Of a stretch of 9,956 nucleotides of DNA, positions 1 through 6,277 are shown one piece after another. Location of the stretch: assembly GCA_003174035.1 (NCBI GenBank), contig PRDV01000032.1, positions 1-9,956 of the forward strand. Direction: 5' to 3'. The translations under genes and the position numbers were made by a program. This stretch comes from Candidatus Babelota bacterium (GTDB lineage Bacteria; Babelota; Babeliae; Babelales; Babelaceae). A model generated the notes under the pieces. The model saw only the letters and a list, made by a program, of their open reading frames with translations, was not told the origin of the DNA and ran no database searches. The number at the start of each line of letters is the position of its first letter. The first letter of the stretch is position 1.

Positions 1-825
1 GAGCTCAGCTCATTGAATGCTAACGTTATTCAAGCATATGCTGCAGCGGATTTTACTGCCGTTGTTCATTTACTACCCGATTATTGTGCCGCGGAGTTGA
101 GTTCATTTTATTTGGATATTGTTAAAGATCGCTTATATACCGAGGGTGCAGATTCGTATGAACGGCGTTCTGCCCAGACGGTTCTTTGGTATATATTAGA
201 TACGCTTACGAGATTGATTGCTCCCGTGCTCTCATTTACTGCTGAGCAGATAGCTGATCATTACCAAAAGGGTGCGCGGAGTTCAATTCACTTGCAGCCA
301 TTTGTGGATCCCAAGAAATTACATGAATTTTGTCAGCCTGAGGGCGAAAGGCTTTGGCCTACATTGCCACGAATTCAAACGGGGTTCTTTATAGATGTGC
401 GCTACAATGTAGAACGTCAGGAAAAAGATCTTGCCTATGCATCGCTGTGGCAAACTCTCAAGGACATTCGATCAGTTCTTTTAAAAGCTATTGAAATTGA
501 GCGAGAAAAAGGACTCATTAAACACTCCTTAGAGGCGAGTGTGACTGCCTATATTGATCCGGTGAAATTTAATGTGCTGAAGGACTTCTTTGAGGCTCTC
601 AAAGCTCAGGGCCAGTCCCCAGAAGCATTCTTTAAAGAATTTCTTATTGTATCTAACTTCACGTTAGTGAGTACACGCGAAGGATTGCCTCACTCAACTG
701 ATGAGGGGATAGCCGTGCAGGTTGTACACGCTCCAGGGAATAAATGCCCTCGTTGTTGGCAATGGGATGTAACGGACAACCCTGATCATCTCTGCCGACG
801 ATGCATGCGGGTATTAAATCTCTAA
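1..825 (+). CDS. ileS: Isoleucyl-tRNA synthetase, C-terminal part (5' end outside window)
   Basis: Charges tRNA-Ile with isoleucine in the cytoplasm. The reading frame is open from base 1, so the gene begins upstream; about 274 C-terminal residues are present, and the TTG at 13 is an internal codon, not a start. The visible part is the anticodon-binding domain, with the stretch SFYLDIVKDRLYT followed by RRSAQTVLW and APVLSFTAEQI, all typical of bacterial IleRS. A later segment, EKGLIKHSLEASV, matches the family's conserved K-x-I-x-x-SLEA region. The end carries the C-terminal zinc knuckle CPRCW...CRRC, found in the bacterial type of IleRS that retains this domain. The stop TAA at 823-825 overlaps the 3' end of the convergent gene on the minus strand by 12 bases. 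No lspA follows, although that neighbour is common elsewhere. Confidence 0.96.
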   Translation, partial: ELSSLNANVIQAYAAADFTAVVHLLPDYCAAELSSFYLDIVKDRLYTEGADSYERRSAQTVLWYILDTLTRLIAPVLSFTAEQIADHYQKGARSSIHLQPFVDPKKLHEFCQPEGERLWPTLPRIQTGFFIDVRYNVERQEKDLAYASLWQTLKDIRSVLLKAIEIEREKGLIKHSLEASVTAYIDPVKFNVLKDFFEALKAQGQSPEAFFKEFLIVSNFTLVSTREGLPHSTDEGIAVQVVHAPGNKCPRCWQWDVTDNPDHLCRRCMRVLNL

Positions 826-1269
826 GGTAGTTGTGTAGGCGTCAATCTCATACGCTAGTGCAGGATTATGGATTTCAAGATCCTCTAGAATCTTTGTCCC
901 TTCTTGAGAATTTTTAAGAAGCACTATAAGTTTTTGCTTAGCGTAATTATTAAATCGCGATACCGCTGTACCATTACGGTACACCGGTTGACTCAAAATG
1001 TATCGCACAGCAGATAGAAGCATCTTATGCTCTTCTGATGATCGAGTTGATTTGAGCAAATGAGTAACCATACTGAGCGCTTGATCGATCAATGTCGTGT
1101 CGATAGTGCAATAATATCCCTGCATCTGAGAAAGCGTCTGTAATTTTGATTGCCAGACCTTTTCGAAATTGGGTAACAAGACATCACCAGCAAGCATAGC
1201 TGGTACGAGCACAGCCGGAGCTAGTAATGCGGATGCCAGTATTTTGGGAGCTACAAATGCTGATTCCAT
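814..1269 (-). CDS. Hypothetical 151-residue protein with repetitive hydrophobic N-terminus
   Basis: Not recognised. The start ATG at 1269-1267 is preceded by AGGTGA (1276-1281), a good ribosome binding site at normal spacing. Residues 2-31 form three imperfect 10-residue units (ESAFVAPKIL, ASALLAPAVL, VPAMLAGDVL) that make a hydrophobic, Ala/Leu/Pro-rich stretch. It could act as an export signal or membrane anchor, but it lacks the usual basic n-region (Glu2; the only Lys is residue 9). Residues 35-151 look soluble and mostly helical, with one Cys (residue 54). The gene lies 60 bases after the J-like gene on the same strand and could be its operon partner, with a hairpin between them. It overlaps the ileS 3' end by 12 bases. 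The SD site and the in-phase protein repeat support a real gene; the function is unknown. Confidence 0.72.
   Translation of the reverse strand: MESAFVAPKILASALLAPAVLVPAMLAGDVLLPNFEKVWQSKLQTLSQMQGYYCTIDTTLIDQALSMVTHLLKSTRSSEEHKMLLSAVRYILSQPVYRNGTAVSRFNNYAKQKLIVLLKNSQEGTKILEDLEIHNPALAYEIDAYTTTLEI
1217..1264. repeat. 30-bp-period imperfect direct repeat inside the 151-residue gene
   Basis: The 18-base segments at 1217-1234 and 1247-1264 (GGAGCTAnnAATGCnGAT) match at about 15 of 18 positions with a period of exactly 30 bases. The period equals 10 codons and produces the repeated SAxxAPxxL units in the protein N-terminus. A third, more diverged protein unit follows. Confidence 0.7.
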
Positions 1270-1287
1270 AATGTATCACCTAACTTT

Positions 1288-1316
1288 GTTGGGGCGATAG
1301 TGCTAGGTGCCCCAAC
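1288..1316. terminator. Perfect 8-bp hairpin followed by a T-run on the plus strand
   Basis: GTTGGGGC (1288-1295) and GCCCCAAC (1309-1316) form a GC-rich stem with a 13-base loop. On the plus strand it is followed by GATTTTTATTT, the layout of an intrinsic terminator. Plus-strand transcription here would be read-through from ileS, antisense to the 151-residue gene. On the minus strand no T-run follows, so for the two flanking minus-strand genes it is at most an RNA-stabilising or processing hairpin in the 60-base gap. The hairpin is certain; its role is inferred. Confidence 0.55.
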
Positions 1317-1329
1317 GATTTTTATTTGA

Positions 1330-3492
1330 TTATAAACTATGTTTTTGAAGGGCTGGTACGGTAGCCGGAGCGCTTGCTGCATCCAACTTTTTGAAATACT
1401 CATACACAGCATTAATCGAATGGCGCAGTTGACCGAGGTTTGCTTTGCCCTCAGCAGGTTCCCCAGGTTTCTTGAGTTCCTGTAACGGATCAGGGTCAGC
1501 TCCTGCGAGATTGTAGTCCTTGGCTTTTGGGGAAGTCGATAAATCCTTTAGAGTTTTATAGACACTGTCATACCAGCCCTTAACCATTGGCTCATATTTG
1601 TCCGAAACATTTTTTTTCCATTCCTTTTTAGCATCCGTACTCAGGAGCTTATTTTTTTCAGGCGCGAATTGCTTGAGCTTCTCTGCAATTGAAGCGATTT
1701 GTATGCCTTCGTTAAATAATTGCTCAAGGATTCTTTCATTCCCCATTTTCTGTGGTTCTTCGGCTGCTGCGGGTTGGCCACGATGAGGGTTTTGAGAAAG
1801 ATCATGGGAAATGTGCGTCATGAGGGTTTTGATAGCCGGTGGTTTTGGACCAGCAGGGCCACGCAACACCTGTTCCGATTTTTCACTTTCTTCTTCCTCT
1901 TCTTCACCATTTTGAAGTTGGCCCTCAATTGCTTGCGCCTTTGCTAGAAGGTCATTCAGCTGAGTTAATAAACCAGCTTCTTTGCGAAGTGCCTTTTGTG
2001 CATCTTGTTCTTTTTTGCGAGTTGCTTTGTCTGGTGCCTCGGTTTCATTTTTGTTTTTATCATCTTTGTTTTTATCTTCAGGTGTTCCCGTTGCATTCTT
2101 TTTGCCACCCGGTTTTTCCGGGGTTACCCCTTGTCCTGTTTGCGGGCCTCCCTGCGGTCCTTGCTGCGGCTGACCAAATTGCCCGAATCCATTAGGACGA
2201 CCACCTTGATAGTAGGGGCGCTGGTAACTTTCTTGCATCATTTTTTGATAGAATGGTTCATATCCTGTTTCATGCCCTCCAAAACGAGGTGGAGCTTGGG
2301 GCACACGTACTACTTGCTTTGAACGTTCATATGCTTTTTTTTCAAGCTCTAACTGCGCTTTTGCTGCAGCCAGCTCTTGTGGTTTGTATTTTTCAAGAAG
2401 TTGCTGAATTGCTCGCACGATACCGTCAGAGTAAATTGCTGTCGATAATGCATTAAAGAGCCTATCGAAAGCACGAAGTGAGGAACGCTCATTGCGCTCT
2501 TCTAAAGCTCTTCTTTCAGAGAGTTCAGCATCAAGAATTGTTCGTTGTTCTGGGTCTTTTAAGCTTTCATATGCTTGGGTGATAAGTGCAAAGCTTCTTT
2601 TTGCATCTTTCAGTCTCTTTTTGAGAACTTGAGGGTCGAGGCCTTCCTCTTTAAGCACTGCTTCAATCGCTTTTGGATTTTTTGTCTCCTCAAGTGCTTG
2701 ATAAGCTGCTGCAATTTCATCATCGGTTGCACCTTCTGAGATCTGGAGGATTTCATAAGGTGTTGCTTCGTCTAATGTTCTTGCCTTGCGCGCTATGATA
2801 GAGGGCTCATACGTGGTGAGGGCTTTATGGAACGCTTCTAGGTTGCTGTGAAGGCGCATAAACTCACTGCTCGTAAGCAAGTTGATAAGATCAGGTGCTT
2901 TGAGAATATCAATAAAGCGTACGAGCTCATTGAGCTCTTGACGTATATTGGTGAGTTTTTTCTGCAATGTTATACGTGTTACCGCCTTCTGGCGTAGTGA
3001 AGCTATATGCTTTGAAATAGACTCAAGCATCGCAAGAGTATCCTTGGGGCTTACGATAGGCGCGGCTTTTTGCTTCTCTGCCGGTAGGCGCGGCTGTTCG
3101 CCAAATCGTGGTTCATTGAATCGTGGCTCGGGGAATCGCGATTCACGGGGTTCTGGCTTTGCTTGTTGTTTTTGTGCCGGTTGCCCTTGTTCCTCTTCCA
3201 TGAATTTAACCAGATCTTCAAAATTTGAGGGGTCAAGATTTTTTTGACGCATCTTCTCTTCTGTTTGGCGTCCAAGATCTTCAAGCTCTTTTTTCTGTGT
3301 GGGGGTTAGCGTATTGAGTGCATCAAAAAATTGACGCAGTTCCGCTGCCTCAGATTCGCTTAAATTCATCATTTTAATTTCTTCGTCAGTTAATTTAAAG
3401 CTTTGATCGGCAGCCGCTGGGCCCATCGGGGCTGCGCTAAGAGAAAAACTAATACCTGTGATGAGGGAAACAATATGTATAAGATGCTTCAT
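1330..3492 (-). CDS. Exported protein with degenerate J-like domain and low-complexity linkers
   Basis: A 720-residue protein of unknown role. Residues 1-20 form a signal peptide (basic Lys2, hydrophobic 4-19, likely cleavage near SLSA-A), so it should leave the cytoplasm. Residues 31-100 are helical and charged, and 115-137 hold short R-F-x-E-P repeats. Residues about 150-230 are helical. Residues 244-322 resemble a DnaJ J-domain (PYEILQISEGATDDEIAAAY, then ITQAYESLKDPEQRTILD), but the HPD tripeptide that activates Hsp70 is absent and the middle is expanded. Residues 425-490 are rich in Gly, Gln and Pro and then in Lys, Asn and Asp. An acidic run lies at 530-538, and 580-720 is helical. The start ATG (3492-3490) has AGGA at normal spacing, and a good promoter lies upstream. 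It is probably not a working Hsp70 co-chaperone; a scaffold or host-directed role is conjecture. Confidence 0.85.
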   Translation of the reverse strand: MKHLIHIVSLITGISFSLSAAPMGPAAADQSFKLTDEEIKMMNLSESEAAELRQFFDALNTLTPTQKKELEDLGRQTEEKMRQKNLDPSNFEDLVKFMEEEQGQPAQKQQAKPEPRESRFPEPRFNEPRFGEQPRLPAEKQKAAPIVSPKDTLAMLESISKHIASLRQKAVTRITLQKKLTNIRQELNELVRFIDILKAPDLINLLTSSEFMRLHSNLEAFHKALTTYEPSIIARKARTLDEATPYEILQISEGATDDEIAAAYQALEETKNPKAIEAVLKEEGLDPQVLKKRLKDAKRSFALITQAYESLKDPEQRTILDAELSERRALEERNERSSLRAFDRLFNALSTAIYSDGIVRAIQQLLEKYKPQELAAAKAQLELEKKAYERSKQVVRVPQAPPRFGGHETGYEPFYQKMMQESYQRPYYQGGRPNGFGQFGQPQQGPQGGPQTGQGVTPEKPGGKKNATGTPEDKNKDDKNKNETEAPDKATRKKEQDAQKALRKEAGLLTQLNDLLAKAQAIEGQLQNGEEEEEESEKSEQVLRGPAGPKPPAIKTLMTHISHDLSQNPHRGQPAAAEEPQKMGNERILEQLFNEGIQIASIAEKLKQFAPEKNKLLSTDAKKEWKKNVSDKYEPMVKGWYDSVYKTLKDLSTSPKAKDYNLAGADPDPLQELKKPGEPAEGKANLGQLRHSINAVYEYFKKLDAASAPATVPALQKHSL
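3104..3148. repeat. Three tandem 15-bp units coding for R-F-x-E-P repeats
   Basis: Three adjacent 15-base units begin AATCG (3104, 3119 and 3134) and share about two thirds of their bases. In the minus-strand protein they give a five-residue repeat (SRFPE, PRFNE, PRFGE) at residues 118-132. The exact 15-base period keeps the frame. Confidence 0.75.
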
Positions 3493-3557
3493 AAAAAATT
3501 CCTATGGTAAAGTCAACGTTAAGGGCATACTACTTCTATTATATATGTCTATTTTTT

Positions 3558-3586
3558 ATTTTAGATTATTCTCTCTGAAAAGTCAA
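3558..3586 (-). promoter_or_regulatory. Sigma-70-type promoter for the J-like gene
   Basis: Read on the minus strand, TTGACT (3586-3581) is followed by a 17-base spacer and TAAAAT (3563-3558), each one base from consensus. It sits about 66 bases before the start codon at 3492. A second TATAAT-like hexamer (3543-3538) lies nearer the gene but has no good -35 partner. Confidence 0.6.
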
Positions 3587-3696
3587 TGGCCTGCTTGGGT
3601 AGACGGTATGAACTAACTTTTTTTCTAATGGTACTTTGAACCCTCTATTAAGAGTAACATCTTAATTTTAATTTGGCAAAAAGAAAAGTTTTCGAG

Positions 3697-4764
3697 TTAT
3701 GATGCATGCGCAAGCATATAGGCTCGTTTCTTTTTAGATGGATTTGCTGTTAACAGAAAGCCTTCTTTTACCCAGCGTTGACACCAAAGGCGTGCTGTGC
3801 GATCCGATACCTGAAAAAGTTTTCGAACATCTTCGCTGGTGATTGTTGTTTGTTTTTTAAAGAGGGTGAGCACTTTTCGTTGTTCTGCGCTCAGGTTTTG
3901 CAAATGCGTTGAAGCATCTCGCGTGTGGGTAATTGCCTCCTTGATTGCTTTATTGCGTACTATTTCAAAACTTTGCGCGATGCCAGTGCAAAAATACTCA
4001 AGCCATGAGGTAATGTCTGCCTCAGCTCTCCCAAAATAATAATTATGAGAGGGGCCTATAGATAGTGCGTTATAGTAGGCCTGCAAATCATGGGCATAGT
4101 ATTCCTCGAGTGAATAGATACCTTTGAGACCATAACCACATTCATGGAGAATGCCTGAAGTAAGTAATCGTGTAGTTCTGCCATTGCCATCGAAATAAGG
4201 ATGTATGGTAGCATATTGGTAGTGGGCTATACCTGCACGTAAAGGACAGGGAAGTTCTTCGTGTTCTGCTTTTTTAAGCCAGGCAAAAAGCTCCTTCATA
4301 AGCGTGGGCACATCGTGAGCTTCTGGCGGAAGATACACAATTGTATAGCCATCGCGAATGACATTTTGGCCATCTCTATAAGGACTCTGTTTTACCCTCT
4401 TTTTCCCACCACTCATAACTAATGCATGTATATATTTTGTTCCTTGTTCTGACAAGGGAATTTTTTGTTTAATCAGACCTTCTATATAAGCAAGAGCGGC
4501 ATAATAGCGGAGAATTTCTTTTTCGTCCCGTTGCTTTTCTGGAAAATGTTCACCATGTTTAAGGACTTCTACAACTTCCCTTTGTGTTAAGCGATTTCCC
4601 TCAATTTTTGTTGAATAATGGGTACTAACATACCGTGCTGTTTCGCGTAAGCTTGCAAGCAGATGCGCGGTAATAGGAAGTGATTGTATTTCCTGCTTTA
4701 TTTTTTCAATGCGTACAAGTGCATTTATTATCATTGGCGTTATCGAAAATTTTGGCTCAAACAT
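3697..4764 (-). CDS. Fic-domain protein (probable AMP-transferase), class II with C-terminal HTH
   Basis: Fic enzymes usually transfer AMP, or another phosphate-containing group, from a nucleotide onto a hydroxyl side chain of a target protein. The catalytic motif is complete: HPYFDGNGRTTR at residues 188-199, with His188 as catalytic base, the Asp for the metal and the Arg/Gly residues for phosphates. Residues 51-56, STKIEG, match the inhibitory motif [S/T]xxxE[G/N]. Its position before the Fic core makes this class II, in which the Glu blocks ATP binding in the resting state. The flap-like region YLPPEAHDVPTLM lies at 144-156. Residues about 295-340 look like a winged helix-turn-helix (TITSEDVRKLFQVSDRTARLW). 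Length (355) is normal for this family. No strong SD precedes ATG 4764. There is no signal peptide, so it is either a cytoplasmic regulator or an effector exported by another route; the target is unknown. Confidence 0.93.
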   Translation of the reverse strand: MFEPKFSITPMIINALVRIEKIKQEIQSLPITAHLLASLRETARYVSTHYSTKIEGNRLTQREVVEVLKHGEHFPEKQRDEKEILRYYAALAYIEGLIKQKIPLSEQGTKYIHALVMSGGKKRVKQSPYRDGQNVIRDGYTIVYLPPEAHDVPTLMKELFAWLKKAEHEELPCPLRAGIAHYQYATIHPYFDGNGRTTRLLTSGILHECGYGLKGIYSLEEYYAHDLQAYYNALSIGPSHNYYFGRAEADITSWLEYFCTGIAQSFEIVRNKAIKEAITHTRDASTHLQNLSAEQRKVLTLFKKQTTITSEDVRKLFQVSDRTARLWCQRWVKEGFLLTANPSKKKRAYMLAHAS

Positions 4765-4807
4765 AGCTTGCTATCATATAAAGTAAGTAGTACACACATT
4801 TTGATCG

Positions 4808-4880
4808 TTGCCATTATATTGCCGTTATTTTGCCGTTAAATCAAGAGTTTTGGCAAATGATTCTTATTCAGATTTGGCAA
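4808..4880. promoter_or_regulatory. Cluster of five TTGCC/GGCAA elements between fic and the pilin-like operon
   Basis: TTGCC occurs at 4808, 4819 and 4830 as three tandem 11-base units (4808-4840). Inverted copies, GGCAA, occur at 4852 and 4876. Start-to-start steps are 11, 11, 22 and 24 bases, close to DNA helical turns. Read toward fic, one unit contains a TATAAT hexamer (4818-4813) about 50 bases from its start codon. The position between divergent genes and the phasing suggest an operator. The motif copies are seen directly; the regulatory role is inferred, and the HTH of the Fic protein is one possible binder. Confidence 0.4.
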
Positions 4881-4933
4881 GATGAAAAAAAGCTAGCGTG
4901 ACAGATAAGCATAAGGTAAAATGGTCGCAATTA

Positions 4934-4939
4934 TATAAT
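4934..4939 (+). promoter_or_regulatory. Possible -10 hexamer for the pilin-like operon
   Basis: A perfect TATAAT lies just before the likely ribosome binding site AAGGTGA (4947-4953) of the first pilin-like gene. It overlaps the alternative upstream ATG at 4938, which argues against that start. No convincing -35 lies 16-18 bases upstream, so the call is weak and would imply a very short leader. Confidence 0.25.
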
Positions 4940-4958
4940 GCACTATAAGGTGATCATG

Positions 4959-5300
4959 ATGCAAAAATTCTATGCGGGCTTTCTGTTGGTCGAACTCACT
5001 GTTGGGATTTTTTTGACACTGTTTTTCGGAAGCTTGCTCATTGGTTGGCAAGCTCAACTGAGCAGATCATATTATGCTATCAAAAAAAGAACACAGGCGC
5101 TTACTCTTGCCAGTAGTTTGATTGAAGAATACACCTTATTTCGAAAAGTGCCTCATCCCAAGTCTGAGGGATTTGCGGTTGATTTTAAAACCAAAAGAGA
5201 TACATATCTGCCGAATTATGAGTATATTGAAGTGAGTGTTAGCTGGAAGGATGGCAAAAACCGAAAGACAGTTCATCTAAAAGCGGGAATTGACTTATGA
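4959..5300 (+). CDS. Prepilin-like protein (minor pilin or pseudopilin)
   Basis: A small inner-membrane protein likely to be built into a type IV pilus-like or secretion/competence pseudopilus after cleavage by prepilin peptidase. From ATG 4959 the leader is MQKFYAG, with cleavage predicted between Gly7 and Phe8. The mature end FLLVELTVGIFLTLFF has Glu at position 5, the hallmark of pilins, and a roughly 20-residue hydrophobic helix. The rest is a small globular domain with an alternating pattern suited to beta strands (EYIEVSVSWKDGK). ATG 4959 was chosen because AAGGTGA (4947-4953) sits five bases before it. ATG 4956 is possible, and ATG 4938 is unlikely because it precedes the SD. Length is 113 residues, in the range of GspI- or ComGE-like minor pilins, but the subtype cannot be assigned. 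The stop overlaps the next start as ATGA. Confidence 0.82.
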   Translation: MQKFYAGFLLVELTVGIFLTLFFGSLLIGWQAQLSRSYYAIKKRTQALTLASSLIEEYTLFRKVPHPKSEGFAVDFKTKRDTYLPNYEYIEVSVSWKDGKNRKTVHLKAGIDL

Positions 5301-5776
5301 AGGGGATAAGCCTTATTGAGCTACTGGTATATCTGAGCGTTTCTACGATTCTCCTCAACCTTGCGTTGCTCGCCTCTCTTACTGTTCAGAAAACGTGCAG
5401 AATGCAGATTGCCCATGCAGAGCAATGGGTACAACTCGGCATTGCTCTTGAAAGAATTATTGATGATGTTCATCAGACTAAGCCCTCAGATTGGGTTATT
5501 AAGGAGAATAATCGTATGGTTTTTTTGCTTGCAAACACTCATTGCGGCTGGGCATTGGATAAGAAACGGTTAGTTCGGGTTACCGGCTTTTATGATAAAG
5601 GAGCTCATGAGTGGTCGTCTCGTGCGATGAGTGTTATTCTTGATGCGGTTGAAAGCTTTTCTCTTGAGTATATCTATGTCCAGAGGAAGCTTGTGGGGGT
5701 AAAAATAGCTATTGCTCTCACGAAAAATTGTTCTTGTCAGTCATGTGTTGCATGTAAACGAGGAGTGGAAGATTGA
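5297..5776 (+). CDS. Prepilin-like protein with four-cysteine tail
   Basis: The second prepilin-like gene of the set. The leader is only MKG; cleavage after Gly3 would leave ISLIELLVYLSVSTILL, again with Glu at mature position 5 and a hydrophobic helix to about residue 30. The 159-residue length and place after a smaller pilin recall GspJ or ComGF, but this is by layout only. Residues 145-153 form C-x-C-x2-C-x2-C near the C-terminus, in addition to Cys34 and Cys83. Such a tail could form disulfides outside the membrane or bind metal. The start ATG at 5297 overlaps the preceding stop (ATGA), which suggests translational coupling. The last codons contain the AGGAG ribosome binding site for the next gene. 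Confidence 0.82.
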   Translation: MKGISLIELLVYLSVSTILLNLALLASLTVQKTCRMQIAHAEQWVQLGIALERIIDDVHQTKPSDWVIKENNRMVFLLANTHCGWALDKKRLVRVTGFYDKGAHEWSSRAMSVILDAVESFSLEYIYVQRKLVGVKIAIALTKNCSCQSCVACKRGVED

Positions 5777-6150
5777 ATACCCTTGCGCTGCTAACTTTGA
5801 TGCTCATCTCGCTGGAAACCATGTTCGTGATGCTTGATCATCACCACTTTGCTCAGTTGACGGTTCAACTGCTTGAAAAACGAAAAGCTGATGACTATCT
5901 CATTGCAGGGCTTTTAGCGTACGGGCGGGCATATTATGGTGCAAAATCTGGTAAAGCGCCACGGGAACTTGAGATTAAGCATGAGCCAGCAGGAAAGCAT
6001 GCCCGATCTTGTATAGTATTTTCCAGTGCAGGCGATAGGATGAATATTGGATGTACTATACAGCAAGCGAATTCAGTAAGAAAGCTTGAGGGGGGATGTT
6101 CAGTTCGTGCAATCGGGTTACAACCGATGGTCCATAGGCACGGATTATAG
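5773..6150 (+). CDS. Membrane-anchored protein of the pilin-like operon, no prepilin motif
   Basis: A 125-residue protein, not recognised by sequence. It starts with TTG at 5773, seven bases after a strong AGGAG (5761-5765), and that TTG overlaps the previous stop (TTGA). This supports a real third cistron despite the rare start. Residues 3-21 form a hydrophobic helix (LALLTLMLISLETMFVM) followed by three histidines (23-25) and a helical segment, then a small Cys-containing domain (Cys80, Cys94, Cys109). No Gly-x4-Glu prepilin cleavage site is visible, so it is either an unprocessed bitopic membrane partner or a diverged pseudopilin. The last gene of competence operons (ComGG) and PilX- or GspK-type proteins are possible counterparts, by position only. 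Confidence 0.7.
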   Translation: MNTLALLTLMLISLETMFVMLDHHHFAQLTVQLLEKRKADDYLIAGLLAYGRAYYGAKSGKAPRELEIKHEPAGKHARSCIVFSSAGDRMNIGCTIQQANSVRKLEGGCSVRAIGLQPMVHRHGL

Positions 6151-6198
6151 TGCTGGTATCGAGAATTTTGTTTAAAACAGAGCTGGTCTCCGGGGCTT

Positions 6199-6227
6199 TT
6201 GACAGCTTGGTAGTTTTATGAAATTAT
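6199..6227 (+). promoter_or_regulatory. Possible promoter for the RBR gene
   Basis: A perfect TTGACA (6199-6204) lies about 75 bases before the start codon at 6278. At 17-base spacing the -10 is AATTAT (6222-6227), four of six matches. TATAGT (6225-6230) is a better hexamer, but its spacing is 20. The consensus -35 is clear; the -10 is uncertain. Confidence 0.4.
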
Positions 6228-6277
6228 AGTAATAAGGGAAAGCAATAATAAATGATATTTGAGATTCGAGGTTTATT

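Noticed and set aside
1598..2456. Several plus-strand open frames of 62-118 codons opposite the J-like gene
   Set aside because: They overlap each other and lie antisense to a clear 720-residue gene; their Cys/Phe/Leu-rich translations are what antisense of a Lys/Glu/Gln-rich protein gives.
2948..3284. Open frames on both strands (99 and 77 codons) inside the J-like gene
   Set aside because: They are frame shadows of the repeat and charged regions; no SD or family signature.
3587..3696. Search for a terminator or small RNA between fic and the J-like promoter
   Set aside because: No stable stem followed by a T-run is visible on the minus strand; the T7 run near 3620 on the plus strand has no hairpin before it.
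4938..4958. Upstream ATG start for the first pilin-like gene
   Set aside because: It precedes the SD AAGGTGA and overlaps a TATAAT hexamer; ATG 4959 gives a normal short prepilin leader.
6172..6200. GC-rich AGAGC...GGCTTTT segment after the pilin-like operon as a terminator
   Set aside because: The stem is short with G-U pairs and the T-run is only four bases before it merges with the TTGACA hexamer.
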